Positions 7,801 through 17,203 of a stretch of DNA of 58,303 nt are shown here, one piece after another. Within the stretch, counting starts at the first letter, position 1; every line of letters starts with the position of its first letter. A program made the position numbers and the translations under genes. Below the pieces are notes generated by a model, which saw nothing but the letters and a program-made list of their open reading frames with translations, was not told where the DNA came from and searched no databases. This DNA is from a virus, in the IMG/VR virus record IMGVR_UViG_3300024346_000071, positions 1 through 58,303 of that record, one strand, 5' to 3'.

Positions 7801-9980
7801 GAGTTAATTAAATCAGTAGATGTGTTAGAACCACTTGAAATTAAATCATCCAATATTTGATATCCAATTTCATCACCAATTGTTACATTAAAATTTGGTT
7901 TTAATGGAGTACACTCACTTTTTAATTCATCAATAATAGTAACTTGTTCTATTATAGGAATTGATTGAATTTTAGATATCCATAATTGTTGATTGGGTTG
8001 TATCTCTCTAGGAAGTGGTTCATACAATTTTAAAACTAAAGATTTTTGTTCTTTTGTTTTTGTACGAGTCCCCGTCTCTGAATTTGTTTTATATTCAGAA
8101 AAAGTTTCAGTATCAACTCCCCAAGTTGCAATTAATTTATTATCACCATCACCTAAGTGTAGATAGTGAGTTAAAAATTTAGAAATTTCTTCTTCTAATA
8201 TTTTTTGGTCTAAGTTAATTTCAAACGCACTTCTAATATCGGCAATTACACTACCTCTTCGTAATTTTAAATCTCCTTTATCAAATAAAATGGAAATTCT
8301 TTCAATCTTACCTTCGGTTAATTCATCACCTTCTGCATTAAACGGAACTAATAAAATTTCAAATTGAACTTTATCAGTATCTTCATTAAATTGATTTTGT
8401 GCTTTTCTTAAAACTTCTTCTACATTTAATGTAATTAAACCTGCAGGTGATAGTTTACCAATTGCATATTGTTTATCATACTTTGAGACATACATCTCAA
8501 TGTAGTTTGTATTAATTGATTGCCAACTAATATCAAAATCAACATTAAATCCTTTAAAATCCGCACCTTTAATATTCTGCGGATAATTAATATGTGTAAT
8601 ATCTGGTCCTGGTAGATAGTATTTATTAACTACATTGATTGTAATCTTTGTAGTTTGACCACTGCCTGCTCTATCCGAACGAGGTTGTAAATAAACCACA
8701 TAGTTACCAACACCATTATAAAAATCATTTTTAGATAAAACAATTGAACCATTTGGGGATAGTGTACGTTGGGTAGAACCTAATGAATAGATAATCTCCG
8801 ATGCATTAGCACTATTATATGGTATGTTTAAATTATCATTACCTGCTATATTAAATTCAAAAGAAATACCTTCGGTTCTTAATGTAGGGGCATCTGCAGC
8901 AGGTATATTATCATTTGATTTTTTAGATACCGAAACATTAACTACTACATTATCAATTCCTGGTTCTATTTTAAAATCTAACCTATCATATTTAATACTA
9001 TTTCCCTTTGTAATTACTTCGTATACAACTGCATGTGTTTGTGATGATAATCCGTTTGAAGTAAATTGAATATAATTACCACCACCTGAATTGGGTGAGA
9101 AATCAAATTCATTTCTGCCAGATGTAACATTTCCAGTTACACCATTTGATGCACGATATGATATTAAATCATTTTGATAAACATCACCATTTATTTGTAT
9201 CCTTGCAACCGCTTCAGGAAGTGGGTCAATTGGTACTGGAAATGTTTGTAAATCAAATTTTAATGTTGTACTTAATACAGCATCAGTTTCAGTACTTGAT
9301 TCTAATACGTTTTGTTGAACAAACTTACCATCGATTAATTTTTCAACTATCAATTGATAATAAGTAAAATATACTAAACTTTCATATACTTTTGGTCTTT
9401 CTACCTTTTTCCTAATTACTGAGTTTGGGTTTTGGGGGTCTTGTTCAAACGTATAACCAATTACATCATCAAATGGAATTTCTACCGGAATTTGTTTTCT
9501 ATTTTCTTTTTTTAAAGTATAAACCTTATAAACATCTGAAGATTCTACTCCTGATTTTTGAAGTGTTATCTGTTTAGGAGTAAGTAACTCTTTTTGATTA
9601 AAGGTTAATTCAGTAGGGGTTGATTTTACATTTTGTATTACACCATCTACCAATACTATTCCATCTTGTGGATTAGATTGTATTCCTATTTCAACTACTA
9701 AATTTTGTGTATTATATACATTAGTTGGGGCATATAAACAAGAACCATCATTATAGGATGCCGCAGCGTTATAATTACTAGCAGCAGGGTCAGTACATCC
9801 GTAAATGATAGTACCTCCACCACCTCCTCCACCGCCACCAATAGGAATAAATCCATATGTTGCACCACCATATCCACCAGTACCAGTTCCATCATTAAGT
9901 GCACCCAATGAAACACCATTTGGATTGGTATTCATTGTATTATCATTTTGAAATAGGTCGTTATTTGCTGCTGCTGACAT
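4857..9980 (-). CDS. Giant baseplate/tail-fibre-region structural protein with LamG-like domain
   Basis: A 1707-residue protein, the largest in the window. Residues ~45-57 are a poly-Gly hinge, followed by a GCTDPAASNYN...DGSC module (61-83) also found twice in the next upstream gene product. The middle has a helical segment (NNLPYLLKHKGTKRALSAAM, then CYGVP) resembling the KGT segment of tail-protein-I-type baseplate proteins. A concanavalin/LamG-like region follows (TFDDRTCALHFETGSFLQV). The C-terminal third is beta-rich. A role as a host-contacting baseplate wedge or fibre-attachment protein is inferred. Late-type motif at 9998-10007. Confidence 0.7.
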   Translation of the reverse strand: MSAAANNDLFQNDNTMNTNPNGVSLGALNDGTGTGGYGGATYGFIPIGGGGGGGGGTIIYGCTDPAASNYNAAASYNDGSCLYAPTNVYNTQNLVVEIGIQSNPQDGIVLVDGVIQNVKSTPTELTFNQKELLTPKQITLQKSGVESSDVYKVYTLKKENRKQIPVEIPFDDVIGYTFEQDPQNPNSVIRKKVERPKVYESLVYFTYYQLIVEKLIDGKFVQQNVLESSTETDAVLSTTLKFDLQTFPVPIDPLPEAVARIQINGDVYQNDLISYRASNGVTGNVTSGRNEFDFSPNSGGGNYIQFTSNGLSSQTHAVVYEVITKGNSIKYDRLDFKIEPGIDNVVVNVSVSKKSNDNIPAADAPTLRTEGISFEFNIAGNDNLNIPYNSANASEIIYSLGSTQRTLSPNGSIVLSKNDFYNGVGNYVVYLQPRSDRAGSGQTTKITINVVNKYYLPGPDITHINYPQNIKGADFKGFNVDFDISWQSINTNYIEMYVSKYDKQYAIGKLSPAGLITLNVEEVLRKAQNQFNEDTDKVQFEILLVPFNAEGDELTEGKIERISILFDKGDLKLRRGSVIADIRSAFEINLDQKILEEEISKFLTHYLHLGDGDNKLIATWGVDTETFSEYKTNSETGTRTKTKEQKSLVLKLYEPLPREIQPNQQLWISKIQSIPIIEQVTIIDELKSECTPLKPNFNVTIGDEIGYQILDDLISSGSNTSTDLINSYVSSSEFSLENLNIQYESSSTYAWSNFVKYSSAEERVKNFLYKVELIEFYNTKINFVSSSLTYSPSSSLEYKKHIENKNKVQAGFDGFEKYLFTSSSNGLTYPFIDSSSYYNPSSSQVTDWYNGIIDDAQQYDYNNKNILVNNIPAHITNDAENAEFVLFLNMMGQHFDTLWSYTKGIAQSKKLEHKYEDGIGNDLIYHMLESLGWNADMGVQSQYLWEYAFGKNSDGSSSSSMSGKSRQHQVWRRILNNLPYLLKHKGTKRALSAAMACYGVPSSMLTIMEYGGPNDPSTDATTTFTFDDRTCALHFETGSFLQVPFKDYSDSNGTDFPNAIEFSINTIQSSVTQSLLRTDKWVLDLVPGTGSLAKLEFKITGSNSTQSVSTDYIPFYNDAYTNIVLNRRTGSTTEVFELYFKEGFQGRIRNEANATLSLPIGSTTWKSGSILYVGEGLTGSLDEFRLWRTPLPESRIDNHTLLPDAIDGSHISASTVDLLFRLDFEYPISTTGSTSVPSGSIKNVSINNGYSNFATASNFTANTTYPYNYIPYERTVTAKVPSSGLTVGNKFRFETQTLSGDLNYKSRATKKSYDQAPIDTDRLGLFFSPMKEVNMDILRSLGEFNIDDYIGNPADEYNDSYSDLATLRNYYFQRYNLNTHEYIQLVRYIDKSLFETLESLVPARAKVSSGLLIEPHILERSKVKWNKPSAINAQHEVTIDTNETTNQFASYQNINAFISTSNAIDLNVTNPQYSVEIQTHGDLNLVATNNSYNGEVDTFSTTNVFGTITTDSTKTMGGIFAPIDAKITGSIRGEYDQTEFTQVGLDKNSLSVAGFGLFGSNGNVIRTYRDVWGNFIKERNKVFLIKESYSKNIPENINALDKSMGTQLVSTTFYRTKVTILDWDGVTPTVGGNIVEVTPLNGYFSTHYRNTGDLSTGLQNSYFNGSKQTSTTNILGGSPVQTFTTNPNILKVSDTGRGSGEPILVVD

Positions 9981-9997
9981 TTATTCTAATCCTTGTT

Positions 9998-10007
9998 TAT
10001 ATAAGTA
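9998..10007 (-). promoter_or_regulatory. Late-type promoter motif, variant
   Basis: The coding strand reads TACTTATATA, 17 nt before the 1707-residue gene. It is identical to the site at 2838-2847. Confidence 0.45.
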
Positions 10008-10023
10008 TGATTTTATCAATTAC

Positions 10024-11880
10024 TTATGAAAAATTTTGTAATGATTGGGTATCGAACTGTCCTCCACCTCCGCCACCACCACCAAAACTACCATCATATC
10101 CTGCTCCTCCACCGAATGTATTTCCTCCACCACCACCACCACCGCTAGGTGTTACGGGTATATATGTATTTGGTTCACCATTACAAGGACCAACTAAAAC
10201 AACTTGTATATATGGCCCACTACTAATACTATTCTCAACTGCACATATTTCAACTGATTGGCCTGGTTGTATTGAATCTAACGAAACGGGATATCCACTT
10301 GAGTTTTTATAAAATACTGGTGCAGATACTCCTCCATTTTGATTATATCCATTCCACCCATAATCATATCCATTATAACCCATTCCATTATATGAATCAT
10401 ATCCATTATATCCATTATATCCATTATACCCACTTCCATTCCAAGTATAATATGAATTATTATAAACTCTATATAATGCAGTTTTATATGTTTCTCTAAT
10501 TTTTGGCACTTCCCTTACATCACCACTAAACGAATCAATTACTTGATATGTAATTGTCAATGAATCATATTCTCTGCCGAAAACATTAGTTTGTTTATTA
10601 CCATCTGCATCAGTAAATAATATACCACCTTCCGATGACCAAACATAGAATGTTTTTGTAGTTGTTGGTGGTTTAACATCTCCATCTCTGGTTGCATATT
10701 TACAAGAACCATCATCGATAACTGCAAATTTATTATAATTCAAAGCAAATGAATCCATACATCCTTTAATTTTTTCAATTGGGGTTACATCTATTGGTGG
10801 ATTATATTGACATGAACCATCGGATTCCGTTGCTAATGGGTTATAGTTCTTAGCGTTTCTGTCAGTACATCCTCTGACTACTCCTTGTTTATTACCAATA
10901 CCACTAGCCTCATTTGTATTAGAACTAATTATTGATTTTAAAATCTCCTTAGTTGCATCTAATGTAATTTGCTCTTCTTTTGTTAATATATTATCTTCTT
11001 GTATATCTTGTTTAGGTAAATAAAAACTTATAATTTGAATAAGAGAACTAATTATAAATTCTTTTATTTTAACTATTGATAATTCTATTGGTTTTGGGGT
11101 AGAAAGTGGTTTACCATAATTAAGAGAGGTTATATTAGTATCTCTATTACCGACAAAATGTTTGGTAGTCTCAACTAATTTTTCTCTAATTGTATTTATA
11201 AAATTTTCCCAATTCTGAATTTTGAATTCGGTTTGGATTAACTTTCTATATTGTTCTCCTTCTGCAATTGTTCCCTTTTGCATTAAGAATGATTTTAGAA
11301 TATTTTCTACTTTTAATGATTGTACAAATGGTTCTATAAAATAAATTGTATCATCTTTAAATTGTCCATCTTTTAATAAAATATTTAATCTGATATCTAA
11401 ATCTTCAATTGTATTTTCATTAATATCTTTTAATGGTAAAACCCTAATTTCAGTACGAGATGGTGATATTTCATGTATCCATAATTTATCCTTATCCACC
11501 GTTTCAGAACCAACTCTTCTATTTAGTAGGGTTGTTTGAGTTTTAAATATTCCATTAGAATAGCCAGAATCTCTTACTAACTTTTCAGTATCAATAATAT
11601 ATTCTCTAGCACCATTTGTTTTTTTATTAGATTTGTTTTCACTAAAAATAAAATATTTTGTAATGTTTGCATCATCTAAAAAAATATATCTAACTAAATC
11701 TCCATTTTCACCTTGTGGTAATAAATTATCACTTGAATCATATAAAATAAATTCAATAGTATCGGCATCACCTAACCCAAAGTAAGATTTGGCAACTTCT
11801 TTTTCAAAAATTGCTCTATCTTTACTATCAACTTTGTAGCCTTTTTTATCTACTATTTCTTTGAATTGATTTATTGCCAT
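10024..11880 (-). CDS. Baseplate/tail structural protein with two GCTD/NYN/DGSC modules
   Basis: A 618-residue protein. Residues 1-300 are mixed alpha/beta with no recognised family. Two copies of a 23-residue cysteine module follow (337-359, GCTDRNAKNYN...DGSC; 373-395, GCMDSFALNYN...DGSC). Then comes a tyrosine/asparagine/glycine tract with NGY repeats, and a poly-Gly C-terminus. The two-Cys module is common in secreted and virion proteins of Bacteroidetes and marine phages and probably forms a small disulfide- or calcium-stabilised unit. The 5' end overlaps the upstream coiled-coil gene by 10 nt. Role inferred from context. Confidence 0.7.
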   Translation of the reverse strand: MAINQFKEIVDKKGYKVDSKDRAIFEKEVAKSYFGLGDADTIEFILYDSSDNLLPQGENGDLVRYIFLDDANITKYFIFSENKSNKKTNGAREYIIDTEKLVRDSGYSNGIFKTQTTLLNRRVGSETVDKDKLWIHEISPSRTEIRVLPLKDINENTIEDLDIRLNILLKDGQFKDDTIYFIEPFVQSLKVENILKSFLMQKGTIAEGEQYRKLIQTEFKIQNWENFINTIREKLVETTKHFVGNRDTNITSLNYGKPLSTPKPIELSIVKIKEFIISSLIQIISFYLPKQDIQEDNILTKEEQITLDATKEILKSIISSNTNEASGIGNKQGVVRGCTDRNAKNYNPLATESDGSCQYNPPIDVTPIEKIKGCMDSFALNYNKFAVIDDGSCKYATRDGDVKPPTTTKTFYVWSSEGGILFTDADGNKQTNVFGREYDSLTITYQVIDSFSGDVREVPKIRETYKTALYRVYNNSYYTWNGSGYNGYNGYNGYDSYNGMGYNGYDYGWNGYNQNGGVSAPVFYKNSSGYPVSLDSIQPGQSVEICAVENSISSGPYIQVVLVGPCNGEPNTYIPVTPSGGGGGGGNTFGGGAGYDGSFGGGGGGGGQFDTQSLQNFS

Positions 11881-12965
11881 GCTAGTATTTTTCTTTTACT
11901 CATTTGTTTATTATAAACATAATAACAATATTGTTTACCAAATTTATGAATTAGTTTTCCTATCCAATTATCATTAGGTAAAATTCCAACTTCGTAAGCC
12001 ATATGTTCTGTCCACGGCTTTACCATTTTATAAATCCACTTTGTATATTGTGGTTTTGCCTTCATAAAGTTAACCACATTTTTAGCCCACATCATATATC
12101 CTAAAACTAATGATGGGTCTTTCTTATACATCATTTCACCATATAACTCATCCGCATTCCAAATATGTTGTGGTAAGAATCCTTGTTTGTAAAGTTCATT
12201 ACAAATAATTTTCTTTTTCTTAGTATTAGCAAGTTGTGCTTGAGTGGCAGATGCATTTGCTGCTGCAGCAGATGCTTGTGCTTGTGATGCCGTAATTTGA
12301 GCAGATGCTAATAATTGTTGAGCGTTGGTAACTTGATTTTGTAATTCTATTCCTCTTGCATTAGCAGCATCTAATTGAGCCGTTAAATTCTTTTGTAATT
12401 CATCAAAGGTTTGCTTTTCAGCTTGTAATCCTCTAAGTTGTGCTTCTAATGAAACTCTCTCAATACCTTCTTTAATACCCTTTGAAAGTGCGTTTTGAAA
12501 ATCTTGTATTAGAGAAACATATTTTTCATTCGTAATTTGAGATTCATTTTCTGCAGATGCCCTTAATAATCTCTCTACATCTATTTGAGTAGCCAATGCA
12601 TCATTTGCAGTATTTAGGGTTTCTATCTCTGCTAAGGCATCACTTAATTGTTTACTTAAATCAGTATTTTTTCCTAATGATTGATTGTATATTGTTTCTA
12701 ATCTATCATATGTTTTTTGAGGAACAACTTTTGGTTGTGGTTTTGCAGGTGCTGCTATTAATTCATCAACAACAACATTAACCGCCTTTTTTAATTGTTC
12801 TTCATTATATTTAGGTCGTTCAACATATCCAGAAGTTTCACCATCAAAATCTTCGGCAGTGGGTTTGATATAAAAAGTATGATTACCTTGCTCGTTTTGA
12901 GAGGTAATCACAGCAGAACCACTTGATATTAATTCTGAAACTCTAAATTCGTTTTGTAATGACAT
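11871..12965 (-). CDS. Coiled-coil tail/baseplate protein
   Basis: A 364-residue protein. After a ~70-residue N-terminal part, residues ~90-255 form a long Ala/Gln-rich coiled coil (TLNTANDALATQIDVERLLR and onward). A compact aromatic C-terminal domain follows (residues ~256-364), containing KKKIICNELYKQGFLPQHIW. That type of C-terminal domain recurs in structural proteins of T4-like marine phages. A trimeric fibre or connector is plausible but not proven. It sits between the DNRLRE-like protein and the GCTD-module protein. Confidence 0.65.
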   Translation of the reverse strand: MSLQNEFRVSELISSGSAVITSQNEQGNHTFYIKPTAEDFDGETSGYVERPKYNEEQLKKAVNVVVDELIAAPAKPQPKVVPQKTYDRLETIYNQSLGKNTDLSKQLSDALAEIETLNTANDALATQIDVERLLRASAENESQITNEKYVSLIQDFQNALSKGIKEGIERVSLEAQLRGLQAEKQTFDELQKNLTAQLDAANARGIELQNQVTNAQQLLASAQITASQAQASAAAANASATQAQLANTKKKKIICNELYKQGFLPQHIWNADELYGEMMYKKDPSLVLGYMMWAKNVVNFMKAKPQYTKWIYKMVKPWTEHMAYEVGILPNDNWIGKLIHKFGKQYCYYVYNKQMSKRKILAWQ

Positions 12966-12968
12966 ATC

Positions 12969-14033
12969 TTATTTCTCTATTGTAAACGTTAAATCTTTAT
13001 CTGAAAAATATTCTATTACACCACTTCTATCTATTTTTATTTCAACATAATAACTTCTATTAGTTTCCCAATTCGTTAAATTTAATTTGAAATAATTTCC
13101 GTTACTATTACAACTTACTTTTGTATAATCACTAAATGGAATAATAACCTCATCAGTAATAACATCTTTAATTTGATAATAAGTTGTAGATGGTAAATAT
13201 TTTATATCGTTATATGCAAAGGTATTTGAGTAAGTTTTAAGTGGATATTTTTCTCTAGCAAAAACTCCAATTTCAATAATACTTCCTACCTTATATTTTG
13301 TTTTTAATTTTTTAAATGTTACATGAATATCATCAGAAGTCAGTTGAGTTAACGAACCCGTTACAAATGATTGGTCATTCCAACCAATTCTAACTTTTGG
13401 TTGATATATAGTATTTGTTTCTTTTGCAAAGAATTTTAATTGTCCGTAATCTTCCTCATCGTTTTCTAATACACTTGAATGTCTTAAAATTATACCCTCA
13501 TTTGGCAATGAACCCGATATCCATGAAGTAAACATAGTTTTTACATTCATATTAATATCTGCACTTTGATAACTAAATGATTGTGATGTTGCTGAACCCG
13601 TCCACCACACTCCACCCTTACCATTGTATGAGCCCGTTACACTACCCGTAATATATAATTCATTTGTAATCCAATCTACTCCTGTTCTTCGATGATTCCA
13701 AGTAACACCATCCGTTGAGATATCATCAAAACGAGTACCGATTCCCATATCCCAACTTTGTGTAATTGGATTTGCATAGATTACATAATCTATTGGTATT
13801 TCATTTGCTTCACATTCTCTAAGAATTAATTCTGCAGAACTCATAGTAACCGCACCACTAGCAAGAGATGCAGAAAGAGCAGTTGTTTCAAACTTTATTA
13901 AAGTATGGGCAACATCTTTTAAATTTCCATAATATACTTTAGAAATTTCTAATATCTCATCTAAACCAGTGTTTTGAGTTGGTTGTTGTAAATAGATTGT
14001 TGCATCTTTTGATGCTGTTAAAAAAGTATACAT
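12969..14033 (-). CDS. Beta-rich baseplate-region protein (DNRLRE-like)
   Basis: A 354-residue protein starting YTFLTASKDATIYLQQPTQN. The N-terminal ~170 residues resemble DNRLRE/carbohydrate-binding beta-sandwich domains (TIY...N.G.DEILE..K.Y...K.ALIKF pattern; SWDMGIGTRFDD). The C-terminal half is Ig-like. Its ATG overlaps the stop of gp6 by one base (TAATG), so it is translationally coupled to baseplate wedge genes. A glycan-contacting or fibre-docking function is inferred. Confidence 0.65.
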   Translation of the reverse strand: MYTFLTASKDATIYLQQPTQNTGLDEILEISKVYYGNLKDVAHTLIKFETTALSASLASGAVTMSSAELILRECEANEIPIDYVIYANPITQSWDMGIGTRFDDISTDGVTWNHRRTGVDWITNELYITGSVTGSYNGKGGVWWTGSATSQSFSYQSADINMNVKTMFTSWISGSLPNEGIILRHSSVLENDEEDYGQLKFFAKETNTIYQPKVRIGWNDQSFVTGSLTQLTSDDIHVTFKKLKTKYKVGSIIEIGVFAREKYPLKTYSNTFAYNDIKYLPSTTYYQIKDVITDEVIIPFSDYTKVSCNSNGNYFKLNLTNWETNRSYYVEIKIDRSGVIEYFSDKDLTFTIEK

Positions 14034-16051
14034 TAAACAACCCTCCCTTTAATATCTTTTGCCGGAAACTTAACTTCAAATATTGACGGGTCTAATGATG
14101 GGTACACCATTTTACCTTTTGTTGCTTCTGCAATGTTATATGAATTACTTGAATATTGACCTAAACATTTATTTACAATTTCACATTTTGGAACGGATTG
14201 AACTCCTTCTATTCCTGCAATTAATAATTCTAATTCACTTAGGTTAATTGCCATATTGAATGTCCAATCATCTATATTAAAGTAATTTGTAATTTCATCA
14301 ATACATCTTACTAATACTTCTCTTTTATTGTATCCACTATAAGTTCTAATTTCAAAATCAACACCAATGTTTATAATAAATCCATCCATTAAATTTACAC
14401 CATCTGTTAACAAACGATATTCATTTAAATAAGTTTTAAGATTTTCTTTTAGGGCTTGGTTTGTACCAATTTGTACTAAATTCTTATTAGAATCATACCC
14501 TAAAATATATAAGTTAATTGCAAATGGATTATTCTTTTCATTAGTATTATTTTTCTTTCCTACTAAAAATTTATTAACCGCATCTTTAATTTCCATTTCA
14601 CTCTTACCTTGTAAACTTGTTACAATACCTGTAAATTCACTTAGAGTATCTGGGTTTGCAAGGATAGATGATGGTGAGTTATTATCTAATTCTCCATCCG
14701 GTGCACAATATGCTTTAGCAACACCACCATACTTTGCAGGTAGTGATAGTGCTCTTACTTGATAATCTTTACGGGTTACTGCCCTATTTTGAGAACCAAA
14801 GGTTGCCAGTGCGTTTTCTCTAATTTCATCAATAGTTTCAGCACCTCTTGCCCCATTTGCTGCTGTTTCGTTTTCAACTGCAATTGAACCTTTAGCAACT
14901 TTATATGCTGCTAATTGGTCTCCACTAAGTGAAATTGTATCTTCATCAAACGAAACGTTTGTTATTCTATTTAATTCACCTTTTGGTGTATTTGCTGAAA
15001 TTCCACCACCTATTAAGTACGAAACTGTAATAGTGGTATTAGCAGGTGCTTGTCCATAACTTCTTGTCTTTAAAAAGTTTGCAGGGTCAAATGATGCACC
15101 TAAATTATCTATTGATGAATTTAATCCCAATCCTACATTTTTAAAGTTTGGTATAAGAGTTTCATCAGATGAGGTAGAATTACCACCACCAAACACAATT
15201 GTTGTAGTGTTGTCTGCATTTACTTTTGTTACGAATCTACGAGAAGTTTTTATTAATTTTAAAACGTTTGCAACTGAATCTTTAAATTGTACCAAATCCT
15301 TATCAGTTTGATGTGATACTGGATAATCAACAAATACCATTTCCTGTGCAAGATATGGAACTTCGTACCACTTATTTCCATTACTATCTCTTACATCATA
15401 TATTTGAATTATATTTGTTTCTGCTAAATCTATTTTTGAAAATTCTTGTGCACTTCCAAATGTAATATCCACCGTCTTTAATTCCGCAGATATTGCATTA
15501 ACGTATTTTTTAACTAAATAAAAAGTTGGTTCGTTATTTGTATCTTTTCTATATATTGTAATTTCTCTTTCATCCTCAACACTAAAATCCAATAATTCAG
15601 TTGTTCTAAATAATGTACCAGTTGTGTTTGCCTCTACTACCATTCCCTCTTTAATTCTAAGGAAATAATCAGAATCAGGTCTATTATTCACACCCAACCC
15701 AGTTGCTGGAACTAATTGATAAACTGATAATCTTACTAATGCAGGTGATGTTACTTTTGGTTTGTATCCTAAATATTGTGCAAGTGCGATAACATTTTCT
15801 TTATCCTCTGCATATAACATTAAGGATTCTTTAAGAGTATCATCTATATAATAACCCAAAACATCCCCAATATACGATGCCATTTCTATGAACATCATAC
15901 CTGGTGAGGTTTCATTAAAATCCGAATATGTTTGTGGAAAATAAGTTTTGGCATACTCAATTAAGTTTTGACGGAAACCGGCAAAATCTTTATTAAGATA
16001 TTTTATATCTCTACCTTGATTACTTTTTCTTGTTATACTATTTAATGCCAT
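14033..16051 (-). CDS. gp6: Baseplate wedge protein, gp6/J family
   Basis: A 672-residue protein of the T4 gp6 / phage baseplate J family, the wedge subunit that forms the ring around the hub. The N-terminal signature NETSPGMMFIEMASYIGDVL (about 45-65) and a central RAVTRKDYQVRALSL segment are typical. The length agrees with T4 gp6 (660 residues). It follows the gp25 homologue with a 5-nt gap, the conserved order in contractile-tail phages. High confidence in the family. Confidence 0.93.
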   Translation of the reverse strand: MALNSITRKSNQGRDIKYLNKDFAGFRQNLIEYAKTYFPQTYSDFNETSPGMMFIEMASYIGDVLGYYIDDTLKESLMLYAEDKENVIALAQYLGYKPKVTSPALVRLSVYQLVPATGLGVNNRPDSDYFLRIKEGMVVEANTTGTLFRTTELLDFSVEDEREITIYRKDTNNEPTFYLVKKYVNAISAELKTVDITFGSAQEFSKIDLAETNIIQIYDVRDSNGNKWYEVPYLAQEMVFVDYPVSHQTDKDLVQFKDSVANVLKLIKTSRRFVTKVNADNTTTIVFGGGNSTSSDETLIPNFKNVGLGLNSSIDNLGASFDPANFLKTRSYGQAPANTTITVSYLIGGGISANTPKGELNRITNVSFDEDTISLSGDQLAAYKVAKGSIAVENETAANGARGAETIDEIRENALATFGSQNRAVTRKDYQVRALSLPAKYGGVAKAYCAPDGELDNNSPSSILANPDTLSEFTGIVTSLQGKSEMEIKDAVNKFLVGKKNNTNEKNNPFAINLYILGYDSNKNLVQIGTNQALKENLKTYLNEYRLLTDGVNLMDGFIINIGVDFEIRTYSGYNKREVLVRCIDEITNYFNIDDWTFNMAINLSELELLIAGIEGVQSVPKCEIVNKCLGQYSSNSYNIAEATKGKMVYPSLDPSIFEVKFPAKDIKGRVV

Positions 16052-16056
16052 TATTA

Positions 16057-16488
16057 TTATCCCCTAACTGTAAAAGTTATTTCTTGTGTTTCAATTGTAT
16101 TTCCGACCGTAAACTGAATTGTCATATGTGCAGTATGTCTATCTTTCATAGCATCAGTCATTTCTACATCAATTTGTTCAATATTAATATATGGTAACCA
16201 ATAACTGACAGTTTGAGTAATTACATCTTGTAATCTCGATTCAAACGTATCATCCATCGGTTCAAACAAAAGTGATTGTAATCCCGTACCAAACTCTGGT
16301 TGCATTACTCTCTCACCTTTTGCCGTTAATAGTAAATTTTTTAAATTTGCTTTTGCTTGTTCGAAAGATGTAAAGGCTTGTTCAAAATAACCAGTATTAC
16401 CCTTTTTAATGGGTAAAGTTATTCCATACGCGTAAGAATCAAATTCTTGCGTATCCTTTACAATTTTACTACCAAGTACATAAGCCAT
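16057..16488 (-). CDS. gp25: Baseplate wedge protein, gp25 / GPW family
   Basis: A 143-residue lysozyme-like-fold sheath-initiator and wedge protein. The family signature ERVMQPEFGTGLQSLLFEP is complete near residues 65-85, and the length is that of T4 gp25 (132 residues). It lies immediately before gp6, the canonical pair of contractile injection systems. Confidence 0.95.
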   Translation of the reverse strand: MAYVLGSKIVKDTQEFDSYAYGITLPIKKGNTGYFEQAFTSFEQAKANLKNLLLTAKGERVMQPEFGTGLQSLLFEPMDDTFESRLQDVITQTVSYWLPYINIEQIDVEMTDAMKDRHTAHMTIQFTVGNTIETQEITFTVRG

Positions 16489-16489
16489 A

Positions 16490-17122
16490 TTATTTCTTAA
16501 ACCTCTTAACTAATTCCGAATTATCTCTATTTAAAATTCTGTCTAATCCTGCTAATCCAGTCGTAACACCTAATCCACCTTTTTTAGCACCACTTCCTCC
16601 CATATCACCATAACCCATTTTAGAAGCCATTTGACTTCTCATTGTTTCAATCCCACCTTGTGCTCCACCTCCGTATGATATTGTTTCATCTATATCAGGT
16701 TCAGCATCCATATAGTTTGGAATGTGTGAATTTGTGTAACCTTCATTTATTGGTTGTTCCATTTGGTAATTATCTAAAATAGATGAACCACCTCCCACTT
16801 GTCCTGCATTTCTTTGTGCAGCAGTAAATGGTTTGGTTTGATTTAGTATTTCATTTATAGTTGAATTTCTACTCAATTGTTTTGTTGGTTGAACTTGTCG
16901 TACTTCTTCTTTAATAGCAGTAGTTGTTGTTCTATCTTTTTCTAATAATAGAGTTGCCAACTCAAATGGGTCAACTTCTTCCAAAATATCCTTTTTAGGT
17001 TTTGGAGTTGTCGTTTCGTTTAATAACTTAGTAACTTCCTCTTTAATCATTTTAGGAAGCTGTTTCTTAATTTCTTGTTCTACAACCAATTTAATTAGTT
17101 GTGCTAATTTTTTAGAATCCAT
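16490..17122 (-). CDS. Hypothetical baseplate-region protein
   Basis: A 210-residue protein with a Lys/Glu-rich helical N-terminus (KKLAQLIKLVVEQEIKKQLP), a low-complexity linker, and a Gly-rich C-terminus ending LDRILNRDNSELVKRFKK. No known family recognised. It is the first gene after a late-type motif (17146-17154) and ends 1 nt before gp25, so it is probably a tail or baseplate assembly component. Confidence 0.65.
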   Translation of the reverse strand: MDSKKLAQLIKLVVEQEIKKQLPKMIKEEVTKLLNETTTPKPKKDILEEVDPFELATLLLEKDRTTTTAIKEEVRQVQPTKQLSRNSTINEILNQTKPFTAAQRNAGQVGGGSSILDNYQMEQPINEGYTNSHIPNYMDAEPDIDETISYGGGAQGGIETMRSQMASKMGYGDMGGSGAKKGGLGVTTGLAGLDRILNRDNSELVKRFKK

Positions 17123-17145
17123 TTTAAAAATATTTGTTAACTTAC

Positions 17146-17154
17146 TATAAATAT
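17146..17154 (-). promoter_or_regulatory. Late-type promoter motif
   Basis: The coding strand reads ATATTTATA, 23 nt before the 210-residue gene that leads into gp25 and gp6. Confidence 0.5.
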
Positions 17155-17203
17155 ATGTTTTGAGTATTTTGCATTTTTATAAAGGATTTTAACCTAAATT
17201 ATC

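Noticed and set aside
9899-10312. Plus-strand ORF with a long proline run
   Set aside because: It is the complement of the poly-Gly tail and the start of two minus-strand virion genes; the proline run is the complement of glycine codons.
10360-10435. Tandem repeat or CRISPR-like array
   Set aside because: It is the NGY codon repeat of the 618-residue virion protein, without spacers or constant repeat length.
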